DNA from: Paracoccus sp. (in: a-proteobacteria)
GTDB taxonomy: Bacteria > Pseudomonadota > Alphaproteobacteria > Rhodobacterales > Rhodobacteraceae
Length of the DNA stretch: 60,712 bases
Reading direction: 5' to 3'
Assembly: GCA_030538425.1 (NCBI GenBank)
Contig: JAUNTZ010000013.1
Span: 1 to 60,712 of the forward strand
Shown: piece after piece, positions 16,269-24,418 of the stretch
How positions within the stretch are numbered: the first letter of the stretch is position 1
Layout of the letters: every line of letters starts with the position of its first letter
Program-made: the position numbers and the translations under genes
Notes under the pieces: generated by a model
Databases searched by the model: none
Told to the model about the DNA's origin: nothing
Seen by the model: the letters and a program-made list of their open reading frames with translations, nothing else

Positions 16269-17111
16269 ATGACCCAGACCGACCCCGCCGACCTGAAACA
16301 GCGGCTGCTTGAGGCCGCGCTGACCCATATCCCGTTCGAGGGGATGAATGACCGCGCGCTTGACGCGGCGGCGCGCGATCTGGGGCTGGCGCCTGCGCAC
16401 GCGCGGGTCTGGTTCCCGCAAGGCGGTGCGAGCCTTGCGGCGGCGATTCACCGGGCGGGTGATGCGCGGCTGCGCGACTGGATGCAGACCGCGCCGCAAG
16501 ACCGCATCCGCGACCGGATCACGGATGCGGTCTGGCAACGCCTGCAATTCGCTGACCCGGAACTGGTGCGCGCGGCCTCTGCCGTCTTGGCCCTGCCGCA
16601 AAATGCAGGGCTGGCTGCGCGGCTGATCTGGGAGACGGCGGATGCGATCTGGGACGGGCTGGGCGATACCTCGCGGGACGTGAACTGGTATTCGAAACGC
16701 GCCACGCTGGCCGGGGTCTATAGCGCGACGGCCTTGTATTGGCTGGGCGACAGCTCACCCGGTCTGGCTGACACACGCGAATTTCTGGATCGGCGCATTG
16801 ACGAGGTGATGGGGTTTGAAAAGCTCAAGGCGAACCTGCGCCGCGTGCCGGGCATGGCCGCGCTGACCTCGCTTGCAACCGGCTGGATTCGCGCGCCGGG
16901 CGCTGAGGGCGCAGATGCCGGCCAGCCGGCAGAGCGTCCCAATGCCCCGGCCCAGCCACGAGCAAATGCGCAATCCCAGCGCGAGGCCGATGTGACCGGC
17001 AAAGCCGCAACCGGGTCTGATGACCCCGCCGAGCCACCGGCAAAGGCCAATCGCGACGGTGCGGCGCATATTGGCGCCGGATCATCTTTCCACCCAAGTG
17101 AGAACGCATAA
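16269..17111 (+). CDS. COQ9 family protein
   Basis: The 280-residue product carries a TetR-like N-terminal fold and COQ9 domain: LLEAALTHIPFEGMNDRAL, then VNWYSKRATLAGVYSATALYW around 138-158, the family hallmark. COQ9 proteins bind lipids and assist COQ7-type hydroxylation in ubiquinone synthesis. Residues from about 210 on are an Ala/Pro/Asn-rich, probably disordered tail that most family members lack. GGAGGACG precedes the ATG at 16269. The stop overlaps the next gene (TAATG). Confidence 0.88.
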   Translation: MTQTDPADLKQRLLEAALTHIPFEGMNDRALDAAARDLGLAPAHARVWFPQGGASLAAAIHRAGDARLRDWMQTAPQDRIRDRITDAVWQRLQFADPELVRAASAVLALPQNAGLAARLIWETADAIWDGLGDTSRDVNWYSKRATLAGVYSATALYWLGDSSPGLADTREFLDRRIDEVMGFEKLKANLRRVPGMAALTSLATGWIRAPGAEGADAGQPAERPNAPAQPRANAQSQREADVTGKAATGSDDPAEPPAKANRDGAAHIGAGSSFHPSENA

Positions 17112-18100
17112 TGACCCTTCCCGACACGATGCGCGCGATCGAGATCACTGAGCCGGGCGGCCCGGAAGTCCTTCGCGAAGTGATGCGGCCCGTCCCGCTG
17201 CCGGGCTTTGATCAGATCGTGATCCGGCTGGACTATGCGGGCGTGAACCGCCCCGATGTGCTGCAACGCGCGGGCAGCTACGCGCCGCCCGAAGGCGCGT
17301 CCGATCTGCCGGGGCTTGAAGGCGCGGGCGAGATCGTGGCGCTTGGCGCGGGCGTGACGCGCTGGCGCCTCGGTGACCGGGTCTGTGCTTTGTTGCCCGG
17401 TGGCGGTTATGCGGAATATGCCGCCTGCCATCAGGATCACGCCTTGCCGATTCCGGCGGGAATGGACCTGCGTGAGGCGGCGGCCCTGTGTGAAACCGCC
17501 TTCACCGTCTGGTCGAATGTGGTCATGCGCGGCGGCTTGCAGGCGGGGGAGCGGTTTCTGGTCCATGGCGGCTCGTCCGGTATCGGGACGATGGCGATTC
17601 AGGTCGCGCGCGCCTTGGGTGCGCGGGTCTGGGCGACGGCGGGCAACGCCCAGAAATGCGCCGCGATTGCCGATCTGGGCGCGCAGCCGATCAATTATCG
17701 AGATCAGGATTTCGTGTCCGTGCTGCGCGATGCAGGCGGCGCGAACCTGATCCTCGATATGGTGGGTGGGGATTACATCGCGCGCAATATCAAGGCGTTG
17801 CAGGATGATGGCCGTTTGGTGATGATCGCCTTTCTGGCCGGACCCAAGGCCGAGATCAACTTTGCGCAGATCATGGCGCGGCGGCTGACCGTCACCGGCT
17901 CGACCCTGCGACCGCAAAGCGATGCGGCCAAGGCGGCGATTGCCGATGCGCTGCGCCTCAATCTGTGGCCGATGATTGGCGCAGGCAAAATCCGCGTGCT
18001 GATCGACAGCGAATATCCCCTGTCGCAGGCCGCCGAGGCGCATCGCCGCATGGAAAGCAGCGCCCATATCGGGAAGATCGTGCTGAAAATCGCGGATTGA
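17111..18100 (+). CDS. NADPH:quinone oxidoreductase (zinc-free MDR family)
   Basis: The 329-residue product is a medium-chain dehydrogenase/reductase of the QOR type, lacking zinc-ligand cysteines. The start of the catalytic domain (DYAGVNRPDVLQRAG), the Rossmann motif HGGSSGIGTMAIQVA and the segment VNRPD are diagnostic of PIG3/QorA-like enzymes. It reduces quinones or other carbonyls with NADPH. One-base stop-start overlap with the COQ9 gene suggests co-translation; both touch quinone biology, though the link may be coincidental. Confidence 0.88.
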   Translation: MTLPDTMRAIEITEPGGPEVLREVMRPVPLPGFDQIVIRLDYAGVNRPDVLQRAGSYAPPEGASDLPGLEGAGEIVALGAGVTRWRLGDRVCALLPGGGYAEYAACHQDHALPIPAGMDLREAAALCETAFTVWSNVVMRGGLQAGERFLVHGGSSGIGTMAIQVARALGARVWATAGNAQKCAAIADLGAQPINYRDQDFVSVLRDAGGANLILDMVGGDYIARNIKALQDDGRLVMIAFLAGPKAEINFAQIMARRLTVTGSTLRPQSDAAKAAIADALRLNLWPMIGAGKIRVLIDSEYPLSQAAEAHRRMESSAHIGKIVLKIAD

Positions 18101-18163
18101 CCCGCGCCAGAGGCGAGCCAGCCAGTTCAACAGAACCATTATCGCGCGATGTGAATGCGTCAT

Positions 18164-18314
18164 GCCTCCGGCGGGGATATTTAGGGACAAAAGACACCAG
18201 AGGCGCTTCTGCGGCCATCGGCCCCAAGCCTGTTCCGCAAGCCCCTGATAAGCGGAAGGATTTAATATCGCGTAAACGTCCGCGTCTTTTGTCGAAAAAT
18301 ATCCTGCGGGGGGG
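18164..18314. repeat. Intergenic inverted repeat of the dispersed TCTTTTGTCC/AAATATCC family
   Basis: Arm one (18164-18195, GCCTCCGGCGGGGATATTT then GGGACAAAAGAC) and arm two (18284-18314, GTCTTTTGTCGAAAAATATCC) are reverse complements at about 18 of 21 positions, separated by about 90 bases. The pair lies between the convergent quinone oxidoreductase and RNase T2 genes and may act as a bidirectional terminator or RNA 3' end. Otherwise this 244-base spacer holds nothing I can identify. Confidence 0.65.
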
Positions 18315-18344
18315 CCGGGAACGCAAAGCCCCCGGCGCGTCAGG

Positions 18345-18989
18345 TCAGCGCACCGCCTCCATAATCACCCGGTCGCGGCTGCAATCGCGGCGGGCATCAC
18401 GGCTGCAATCGCGGGGTTCAAGCTCGCGGGTCAGGCAGATGCGGACCTCATACAGGTCCTCGCCTCGGCACAAAACCGTGACCGAATCGCGGGTCAGGGC
18501 GGGGTTGCTGTCGATGAAAGCCTCCTCGACCAGTTGCGGCGATAGCGAGATATCGCGGTCAAGGTTCTGGAAGTAATCGGGGATCTCCAACCCCTCGAAG
18601 GCCGCCCGCGCGGTCTCGTAATAGGCATGTGCCGACAGGCCCGAGCAGCGGCCATGTTTCTGCCATTGATACCAGGCCAGCCCGCCCGAACCCATGATGT
18701 CCGCCATGGCCTGACTTTCGCGCCGTGAAGGGTCGCGTTCCGCCGTGCGGCAGTTTTCGGGCCAGCCCTGTTCATAGTTCGGCCAAAGCCCGTGCAGCAC
18801 AAAGCCCAGATTGCGGCCCGGCGCGCATTGGTCGGCCTCGCGCCGGTCGCCGGTCTGCGAACACCATGCGGGCGACCAGCTGAGCGCCAGCACATAATAA
18901 TCGAACTGCCCCGCGACGTGGCGCTGCTGCGCCTGTGCGGGGGTCCAAAGAGCAAGCGCCGCGCAGGCGGCGATGATCCAGCTTTTCAT
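18345..18989 (-). CDS. Ribonuclease T2 family protein, periplasmic
   Basis: The 214-residue product has a signal peptide (cut after PAQA, residue 20) and the T2 active-site segments CAS I FVLHGLWPNYE (His66) and CAS II YQWQKHGRC (Lys111, His112). CAS II normally has Glu two residues before the W-x-KHG core; here it is Gln108, which could lower activity or shift mechanism. The C-terminus contains a duplicated DCSRD motif made by an exact 15-bp repeat with 24-bp period (18376-18414), adding cysteines. It would degrade RNA in the periplasm to nucleotides. Confidence 0.88.
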   Translation of the reverse strand: MKSWIIAACAALALWTPAQAQQRHVAGQFDYYVLALSWSPAWCSQTGDRREADQCAPGRNLGFVLHGLWPNYEQGWPENCRTAERDPSRRESQAMADIMGSGGLAWYQWQKHGRCSGLSAHAYYETARAAFEGLEIPDYFQNLDRDISLSPQLVEEAFIDSNPALTRDSVTVLCRGEDLYEVRICLTRELEPRDCSRDARRDCSRDRVIMEAVR

Positions 18990-19086
18990 CCCGAACCCCT
19001 GTCTGTTGCCCGTGGTTAACCCGAAATGGGGCCGCGCGCATCCCCGCTTCGTGCGATTTGGCCTTTTATCCCGGCCCTGATGCGCC

Positions 19087-19155
19087 TATATTGCCCGTCA
19101 ATCCCCCCGAAATGTGGACTGGCCCTGCCTCAAGCCGCTTTTCCCGGCCGGGAAA
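19087..19155 (+). promoter_or_regulatory. Candidate promoter and 16-bp palindrome upstream of trcR
   Basis: TATATT at 19087-19092 is a plausible -10 element. TTTCCCGGCCGGGAAA at 19140-19155 is a perfect 16-bp palindrome, ten bases before the AAGGAG ribosome site of trcR. It could be a dimeric repressor site or a leader hairpin. Confidence 0.45.
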
Positions 19156-19178
19156 GATATGCGTAAGGAGTTAATCCG

Positions 19179-19910
19179 ATGAACAAACCTCTGATGGCCA
19201 AGGCGACCGCCGTGTGGCTGATCGACAACACCACGCTGAGCTTCAAGCAGATCGCGGATTTCTGCGGGATGCATGAACTGGAGATTCAGGGCATCGCGGA
19301 TGGCGATGTGGCCACCGGCGTCAAGGGGTTCGATCCGATTGCCTCGAACCAGCTTGACGCGGGCGAGATCGAAAAGGGCGAGAAAGACCCCGCCTACAAG
19401 CTGCGCTTGAAACACAACCCCGCCGCCGAGGGTGAGGAAAAGCGCCGTGGCCCGCGCTATACGCCGGTCTCCAAGCGTCAGGACCGCCCCGCCGCGATTT
19501 ACTGGCTGGTCAAGTTTCACCCGGAACTGGCCGATGCGCAAATCGCGAAACTGGTCGGCACGACCAAGCCCACGATCACCTCGATCCGCGAACGCACGCA
19601 TTGGAACATCCAGAACCTCCAGCCCATCGACCCGGTCGCGCTTGGCCTGTGCCGCCAGACCGAGCTTGACGCGGCAGTCCAAAAGGCCGCCAAAAAGCGC
19701 GGCGATGCCGATGTGATGAGCGATGACGAACGCCGCAAGCTGGTCAGCACCGAAACCTCGCTGGCGATGGGCGATGAGCCGCGGCTGCCGTCCTCGATGC
19801 AGGGGCTTGAGAATTTCAGCTTGACCCGTGATGAGCCGGAGAAAGAACTGGACGCCGACAGTTTCTTCAACCTGCCCGATGCGGATGAGGAGGACGAAGA
19901 CGACCGTTAA
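19179..19910 (+). CDS. trcR: Cell-cycle transcriptional regulator TrcR (DUF1013)
   Basis: The 243-residue product matches the highly conserved alphaproteobacterial DUF1013 family: MAKATAVWLIDNTTLSF followed by QIADFCGMHELEIQGIADGD, then a second helix-turn-helix-like segment AQIAKLVGTTKPTITSIRER (about 120-140) and HWNIQNLQPIDPV. Family members are annotated as cell-cycle transcription regulators and are thought to associate with RNA polymerase. The C-terminal 40 residues are acidic and variable, ending in a poly-acidic stretch. GTAAGGAG precedes the ATG. The 3' end overlaps the next gene by 26 bases. Confidence 0.9.
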   Translation: MNKPLMAKATAVWLIDNTTLSFKQIADFCGMHELEIQGIADGDVATGVKGFDPIASNQLDAGEIEKGEKDPAYKLRLKHNPAAEGEEKRRGPRYTPVSKRQDRPAAIYWLVKFHPELADAQIAKLVGTTKPTITSIRERTHWNIQNLQPIDPVALGLCRQTELDAAVQKAAKKRGDADVMSDDERRKLVSTETSLAMGDEPRLPSSMQGLENFSLTRDEPEKELDADSFFNLPDADEEDEDDR

Positions 19911-20250
19911 GACGTCCCAGGATGGCGCGGGGCTGGTTCTGCTGGCCTCGGGCTTTTTGCTGTCCGAAATGAACCTTGTCGCAAGCGCGATGCGGGCGGC
20001 AGGGTTTTCTGTTTTTCTGACCGATGACGAAATGCTGCATATCTTGCCCAATCACGCCTTGGCGCTTGGCGGGATCAGGCTGTTTGTCCCCAACTCCGAG
20101 GCTGACCGGGCCGCGCTTCCCCAGCCCCGGAGCCCGCGCCGGTCTTGGTTTTATTGGGCGGTGCTCGCCTTTGGTCTGGTCTGGAGCGGCGTGGGTGCCG
20201 CGCCCGTGCCGGTGGTTTCGGGGATCTTTCGGATTGCCGATCCGGCCTAG
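19885..20250 (+). CDS. DUF2007-like protein with C-terminal membrane segment
   Basis: The 121-residue product has a region (about 15-70) resembling DUF2007 putative signal-transducing proteins: a LVLLASGFLLSE strand, NLVASAMRAAGFSVFLTDDE and GGIRLFVPNSEADRA. A single membrane helix follows near residues 88-112. The start is uncertain: ATG 19885 lies inside trcR in another frame with no clear ribosome site before it, while GAGGAGGA falls just after it and no better start follows. The stop shares the tetramer CTAG with the convergent gene. Confidence 0.6.
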   Translation: MRRTKTTVKTSQDGAGLVLLASGFLLSEMNLVASAMRAAGFSVFLTDDEMLHILPNHALALGGIRLFVPNSEADRAALPQPRSPRRSWFYWAVLAFGLVWSGVGAAPVPVVSGIFRIADPA

Positions 20251-20501
20251 TTGCGCCCCCAGATGGCCCGGCTGCCCCAGATCAGGATGCACGAGCCGAT
20301 AACCGCGACGATGATCTGGCTGATCGCTCCGGTCGGCGCGCCATCGACAAGCGTGCGGACAAGCCAGTTCCCAAAGGCCGCGCCGATGATGCCCAGAATG
20401 ATGTTCATCACGATGCCGGTTCCGGTCCCCATGATGCGCGACGAGATCCACCCGGCCAGACCGCCGATGATGATAATCGCGATAATTCCGAATTGACCCA
20501 T
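20247..20501 (-). CDS. GlsB/YeaQ/YmgE family small membrane protein
   Basis: The 84-residue product is typical of transglycosylase-associated proteins: three hydrophobic segments rich in Gly (IIAIIIIGGLAGWISSRIMG, then IVMNIILGIIGAAFGNWL and a C-terminal helix ending in WGRN). Family members are stress-induced small membrane proteins of unclear function. The ATG at 20501 has AGGAGGA upstream; the ribosome site partly overlaps one arm of a TCCTGT-gata-ACAGGA hairpin (20518-20533). Confidence 0.88.
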   Translation of the reverse strand: MGQFGIIAIIIIGGLAGWISSRIMGTGTGIVMNIILGIIGAAFGNWLVRTLVDGAPTGAISQIIVAVIGSCILIWGSRAIWGRN

Positions 20502-20517
20502 GCGCTTATCCTGATCC

Positions 20518-20533
20518 TCCTGTGATAACAGGA
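20518..20533 (-). promoter_or_regulatory. Leader hairpin touching the ribosome site of the GlsB-like gene
   Basis: TCCTGT-GATA-ACAGGA is a 6-bp perfect inverted repeat directly upstream of and overlapping AGGAGGA on the minus strand. It may hide the ribosome site or mark an operator. Confidence 0.35.
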
Positions 20534-20565
20534 TAATGCGGAACATGGGGCAGGGGTTCCGCGCC

Positions 20566-21105
20566 TCAGGAAAACGGCGCGTCGCTGTCGGGGACCATGC
20601 GCAGGCGCGGGATGCGCGCGCTGCAATTTCCATAGGCCTGCGCCACGGTGACCTCGATCACCGCCTGCGCGGCAGGCCAGATTGTCGCATCAAGCGGGGT
20701 GGGGCGGCGCAGCCCGGCGGTGCCGTTCACGCGCACCCGCCTTTGCCGTTCAAAGTCGATGAACAGCATACCGATCTGCGGATTGACGCGCAGATTGCCA
20801 AGCGAGTTATACAGGCCGTTCCCCTCGAAATCGGGAAAGATGATATGGCGCGGATCGTTTACGATCAAAGCCGGCAGTGGCCCGGAGGCGTCGTAGTCAC
20901 GCCCGCGAAAGCTGGCATCGCAGGCCCCGCCCGCATCCGCGGTGGCAATGAAAAAGAACGGCTGCGCGGCGATGAATCGCGCCATGGCGGGCGACAGTTC
21001 GGGCCGCATCATCGCCGCCAGACTGTCCTCGTTCCAATGATAGCGCGAGGGCAGCATGGCGCGCATCTCTTCCTCGCCCCCGTGTGTGGTCGTGTGGCTG
21101 GTCAT
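20566..21105 (-). CDS. Pyridoxamine 5'-phosphate oxidase-like flavin-binding protein
   Basis: The 179-residue product has the split-barrel FMN-binding fold of the PNPOx-like superfamily: FFFIATADAGGACDASFRG, a LIVNDPRHIIFPDFEGN strand and RVNPQIGMLFIDF are characteristic. It resembles COG3576-type putative flavin-nucleotide-binding proteins rather than true PdxH. The substrate is unknown; such proteins may reduce F420- or flavin-linked compounds or bind haem. It is divergent from a TetR gene with an operator-like palindrome between them, so it is the likely regulated target. Confidence 0.8.
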   Translation of the reverse strand: MTSHTTTHGGEEEMRAMLPSRYHWNEDSLAAMMRPELSPAMARFIAAQPFFFIATADAGGACDASFRGRDYDASGPLPALIVNDPRHIIFPDFEGNGLYNSLGNLRVNPQIGMLFIDFERQRRVRVNGTAGLRRPTPLDATIWPAAQAVIEVTVAQAYGNCSARIPRLRMVPDSDAPFS

Positions 21106-21147
21106 GCCGTGCCTCCTTGCCTTGTCGCTGCATTTGCGCTAAAAACG

Positions 21148-21157
21148 ACCGATCGGT
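21148..21157. promoter_or_regulatory. ACCGATCGGT palindrome, candidate TetR operator
   Basis: This perfect 10-bp palindrome lies in the 66-base divergent spacer, 15 bases before the TetR start. Its ACCG...CGGT form resembles known operator cores of this family (ACCGACCGGT-like). Confidence 0.5.
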
Positions 21158-21171
21158 AGGAAATTGGGACG

Positions 21172-21873
21172 ATGGCCAAGACAAGTCAAGACGAAATCAT
21201 CGCAGCGGCGCGTTATCTGTTTCGGACGCGCGGCTATGCGGGAACCTCGATCGGCGATGTGGCTGATGCGGTAGGTCTGCGAAAAGCCAGTATTTACAGC
21301 AGGTTCGACAGTAAACTTGACCTTGCCCGCGCGGCGGTGGCGCTGACTGCGGGGGAATTTGCGCTGCCAGATGATTTGCCCGCCGATCTTCACGCTGACT
21401 GGCGCGCGGGTTTCGCGCAGGTGATGCGCGCCCATGCCGACAGGTTGGCCGATGCGCGGCGCTGTCTTGGCCTGCATCTGCTCTATGACGAGACTCTGCC
21501 TGACGAGATACGCCACGATATCGCGGGCTTTTTCGCGGCTTTGCGCGATGGGTTCGAAAAGGTTGCCGCGCCATCGGGCATCGCGCGGGAACTGGCGCAA
21601 GAGGCTGTCTCGGTGCTGGAAGGCGGGCTGCTTTGGCTGATCCTTGACGACGACCGCGCGCCCCTTGATCGCATGATCGCCCGGTTCTGCGCGGATCTGC
21701 CCGCACCTGCGGACGAACTGCGCGACCTGCTGCGCCATTATGGCATCGACCCGGCCCGTGCGACAGGGCGCGAGTTGCGACTGGCCACCGCGCTTGCCGC
21801 CGCCGAGGGTGAGAACATCACTCTGCGCGGCGCGCTTGCAGGTCAGGCCGAGGCCGAAAGCTGTTTCCGCTGA
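21172..21873 (+). CDS. TetR/AcrR-family transcriptional regulator
   Basis: The 233-residue product has an N-terminal TetR helix-turn-helix: DEIIAAARYLFRTRGYAGTS, then GDVADAVGLRKASIYSRF at residues 28-45. The ligand domain is not recognisable. It sits divergent from the flavin-binding protein gene and convergent with gabD, the two stops being 3 bases apart. The palindrome just upstream suggests autoregulation and control of the divergent gene. Confidence 0.9.
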   Translation: MAKTSQDEIIAAARYLFRTRGYAGTSIGDVADAVGLRKASIYSRFDSKLDLARAAVALTAGEFALPDDLPADLHADWRAGFAQVMRAHADRLADARRCLGLHLLYDETLPDEIRHDIAGFFAALRDGFEKVAAPSGIARELAQEAVSVLEGGLLWLILDDDRAPLDRMIARFCADLPAPADELRDLLRHYGIDPARATGRELRLATALAAAEGENITLRGALAGQAEAESCFR

Positions 21874-21876
21874 GCC

Positions 21877-23352
21877 TCACACCGACAGGCAGATATATTT
21901 CATCTCGGTGAACTCATCTATGCCGTGATGGCTGCCTTCTCGGCCAAGGCCCGATTGTTTCACGCCGCCGAACGGGGCGACCTCGGTTGAGATCAGGCCG
22001 GTGTTCACGCCGACGATGCCGTATTCCAATGCCTCTTGCACGCGGGTCACGCGGCTGATGTCGCGGGCGTAGAAATAGGCGGCGAGGCCGAAGATCGTGT
22101 CATTGGCGTGGGTGATGGCCTCTTCCTCGGTCTCGAACTTGAACAGGGGGGCGACGGGGCCGAAGGTTTCCTCAGTCGCGACCTTCATGTCCTGGGTGAC
22201 GCCGGTCAGCACGGTCGGCTGAAAGAATGAGCCGCCCTTGTCATGGCTCTCGCCGCCGGTCAGCACCTTGCCACCGCCCTTGACCACGTCGGCGATATGT
22301 TCGCGCACCTTTTTCACCGCCGCCTTGTTGATCAGCGGGCCGGTGGTCACGCCGTCCTCCATCCCGTCGCCCACGCGCAGCGCCTCAACCGCCTCGGCCA
22401 GCTTTTTGGCGAAGGCGTCGTAAACCCCCGCCTGCACATAGATGCGGTTCGCGCAGACGCAGGTCTGGCCCGCATTGCGGAACTTGGACGCCATCGCACC
22501 TTCAACCGCCGCATCCAGATCGGCATCGTCGAACACGATGAAGGGCGCGTTGCCGCCCAGCTCCATGCTGCATTTCAAGACCTGCTCGGCGGCCTGGGCC
22601 AGAAGGATGCGGCCCACCTCGGTCGAGCCGGTGAAGGTCAGCTTGCGCACAAGGGGGTTCTCACAGAACTCTTTGCCGATATCGGAGGACCGGCTGGAGG
22701 TCACCACGCTGAAGATCCCCTTGGGCAGGCCCGCCCGTTCCGCCAGAACCGCGATGGCAAGTGCCGAAAGCGGCGTTTCCGCCGCGGGGCGGGCGACAAA
22801 GCCGCAGCCCACCGCCAAAGCAGGGCCGCATTTGCGGGTGATCATCGCGTTGGGGAAATTCCACGGCGTGATTGAGCCGACCACGCCGATCGGCTGGCGG
22901 ATCACGGTCAGGCGCTTGTCGGCTTGGTGGCCGGGGATGGTTTCGCCGTAAACGCGCTTGGCCTCTTCGGCGAACCACTCGATGAAGGAGGCGCCATAGG
23001 CGATCTCGCCCTTGGCCTCGGCCAGCGGTTTGCCCTGTTCGGCGGTCAGGATGGTGCCCAGATCATCCTGATGCTCCATCATCAGATCGAACCAGCGGCG
23101 CAGCGTGTTGGCACGGTCCTTGGCGGGGCGCGCGGACCAGTCCTTCATCGCCTCGGCGGCCGCCTCAATCGCGCGGGCGGTCTCAGTGCGGCCCAGATCG
23201 GCGACCTGCGCGATCACATCGCCGCGCGCGGGGTTCAGCACGTCGAAGGTGGCGCCATCGTCGGCCTCCACCCACTCACCCGCGATATAGGCGCGGGTCT
23301 GCAGCAGGCTGGGGTCACTTAGCAAGGCTTTGAGGTCGGTCTGGTCGGTCAT
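21877..23352 (-). CDS. gabD: NAD(P)-dependent succinate-semialdehyde dehydrogenase
   Basis: The 491-residue product is an aldehyde dehydrogenase of the GabD subfamily. Visible motifs: ITPWNFPNAMITRKCGPAL, the cofactor loop FTGSTEVGR, catalytic Glu in MELGGNAPF and catalytic Cys in AGQTCVCANR (the second Cys is the GabD redox partner). The final GREGSHHGIDEFTEMKYICL is diagnostic. It oxidises succinate semialdehyde to succinate, completing the GABA shunt. The partner transaminase GabT is encoded far away, at 50642-51913. Confidence 0.93.
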   Translation of the reverse strand: MTDQTDLKALLSDPSLLQTRAYIAGEWVEADDGATFDVLNPARGDVIAQVADLGRTETARAIEAAAEAMKDWSARPAKDRANTLRRWFDLMMEHQDDLGTILTAEQGKPLAEAKGEIAYGASFIEWFAEEAKRVYGETIPGHQADKRLTVIRQPIGVVGSITPWNFPNAMITRKCGPALAVGCGFVARPAAETPLSALAIAVLAERAGLPKGIFSVVTSSRSSDIGKEFCENPLVRKLTFTGSTEVGRILLAQAAEQVLKCSMELGGNAPFIVFDDADLDAAVEGAMASKFRNAGQTCVCANRIYVQAGVYDAFAKKLAEAVEALRVGDGMEDGVTTGPLINKAAVKKVREHIADVVKGGGKVLTGGESHDKGGSFFQPTVLTGVTQDMKVATEETFGPVAPLFKFETEEEAITHANDTIFGLAAYFYARDISRVTRVQEALEYGIVGVNTGLISTEVAPFGGVKQSGLGREGSHHGIDEFTEMKYICLSV

Positions 23353-23554
23353 GGCGCTCTCCTGCTTGGTCGCGGCCAGTCAACACGCGCGCAGGCGCAG
23401 AGTCAAAGCGACATTTGCACAAGGCCCGCTCGGCGGGTTCCCGCCAAGAGTGCATCATCCACACATAAAGATGTGATGAAACCATCGGTTCAGTTTGAGG
23501 GTTCTATCGCCAGAAATCCGGCACTGATCTGCCGGAGAATGAAAGGATATGCAG

Positions 23555-24223
23555 ATGCGTAAACTTCTGACTGCGACCGCTGTTGCCGCCCTTGGTTTTG
23601 CCGGGGCCGCCAGCGCCGATACCGCCGCCGTTGCCGGCACCGACCTGAACCTGCGCGAAGGCCCGGGCGTGTGGCATGACGTCGTGGGCGTCATCACCGG
23701 CGGCGACGACGTGTCGGTGAAGGGCTGTATTGCGGACGCCAACTGGTGCGAGGTCACCTATGGTGAGCTGACCGGCTGGGCTTATGGCGACTATCTGGCC
23801 GCCAAAGTCGGCGAGGAATTCCAGCCGCTTTATCCCAACCGTGAAGAAGTCGGCGTCGCCGTGATCGAGGCCCCGGCTGTCGATCCCGCCCGCGAAGGCC
23901 AGAACACCGCCGTTGGCGCAGGCACGGGCGCGGCCATGGGCGCGCTGATTGCCGGTCCGCTGGGCGCGGTCGTGGGTGGCGCCATCGGTGGCACCGCTGG
24001 CCATGCAGCGACCGAGCCCGAGCCCGCTGTCATCACCTATATTGAGGCGAACCCGCAAGAGCCGGTGATCCTTGATGGTGAAGTCGTCGTGGGCGCGGGC
24101 ATCCCTGCCGAGGTGACGCTGTATGAGATCCCCGACTATGCGCAGTATCGCTATGTCGTGATCAATAATCAGCCGGTTCTCGTGGATCCCGAAAGCCGCC
24201 AGATCGTTTATATCTATCGCTAA
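23555..24223 (+). CDS. SH3-domain, glycine-zipper, DUF1236-type exported protein
   Basis: The 222-residue product has a signal peptide (cut after GAASA), a bacterial SH3 domain (TDLNLREGPGVWHDVVGVI to GWAYGDYLAAKV, about 25-82), a glycine-zipper segment AMGALIAGPLGAVVGGAIGG near residues 130-150 and a C-terminal DUF1236-like region (VVINNQPVLVDPESRQIV). The ATG at 23555 is favoured: AAAGGAT lies 7 bases before it, too close to the alternative ATG at 23549. It is likely periplasmic or wall-associated. The gene stands alone with its own terminator. Confidence 0.8.
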   Translation: MRKLLTATAVAALGFAGAASADTAAVAGTDLNLREGPGVWHDVVGVITGGDDVSVKGCIADANWCEVTYGELTGWAYGDYLAAKVGEEFQPLYPNREEVGVAVIEAPAVDPAREGQNTAVGAGTGAAMGALIAGPLGAVVGGAIGGTAGHAATEPEPAVITYIEANPQEPVILDGEVVVGAGIPAEVTLYEIPDYAQYRYVVINNQPVLVDPESRQIVYIYR

Positions 24224-24252
24224 GCCTTCCCTCTTGGCGATCTCTCGGAAGG

Positions 24253-24280
24253 CGGGGCCGTTATGGCCCCGTCTTTTTTG
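24253..24280 (+). terminator. Rho-independent terminator of the SH3-protein gene
   Basis: CGGGGCC-GTTAT-GGCCCCG forms a perfect 7-bp stem followed by TCTTTTTTG. It is 30 bases after the stop codon. Confidence 0.9.
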
Positions 24281-24316
24281 TTAGGCGGGCTTGGCTTTCG
24301 CGGGCTGGCGGGGCCT

Positions 24317-24392
24317 GAGTATTTCTGCACAGAAGAAGCCAAAAGGCCCGCGCCTGCCGGTCTTTTGTCCTCAAATATCCCCGCCGGAGGCA
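24317..24392 (+). repeat. Complete copy of the dispersed hairpin repeat
   Basis: The left arm GAGTATTTCTGCACAGAAGAAG (24317 on) and the right arm TCTTTTGTCCTCAAATATCC plus the tail CCGCCGGAGGCATCC are imperfect reverse complements around a GC-rich loop. It lies in the convergent spacer between the SH3-protein and Sua5 genes. Confidence 0.7.
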
Positions 24393-24418
24393 TCCAAGCT
24401 CACCGCAAGCGCCCCTGT

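Noticed and set aside
16718-18190. A 490-codon minus-strand frame opposite COQ9 and quinone oxidoreductase
   Set aside because: It covers two well-supported plus-strand genes and a repeat arm; shadow frame.
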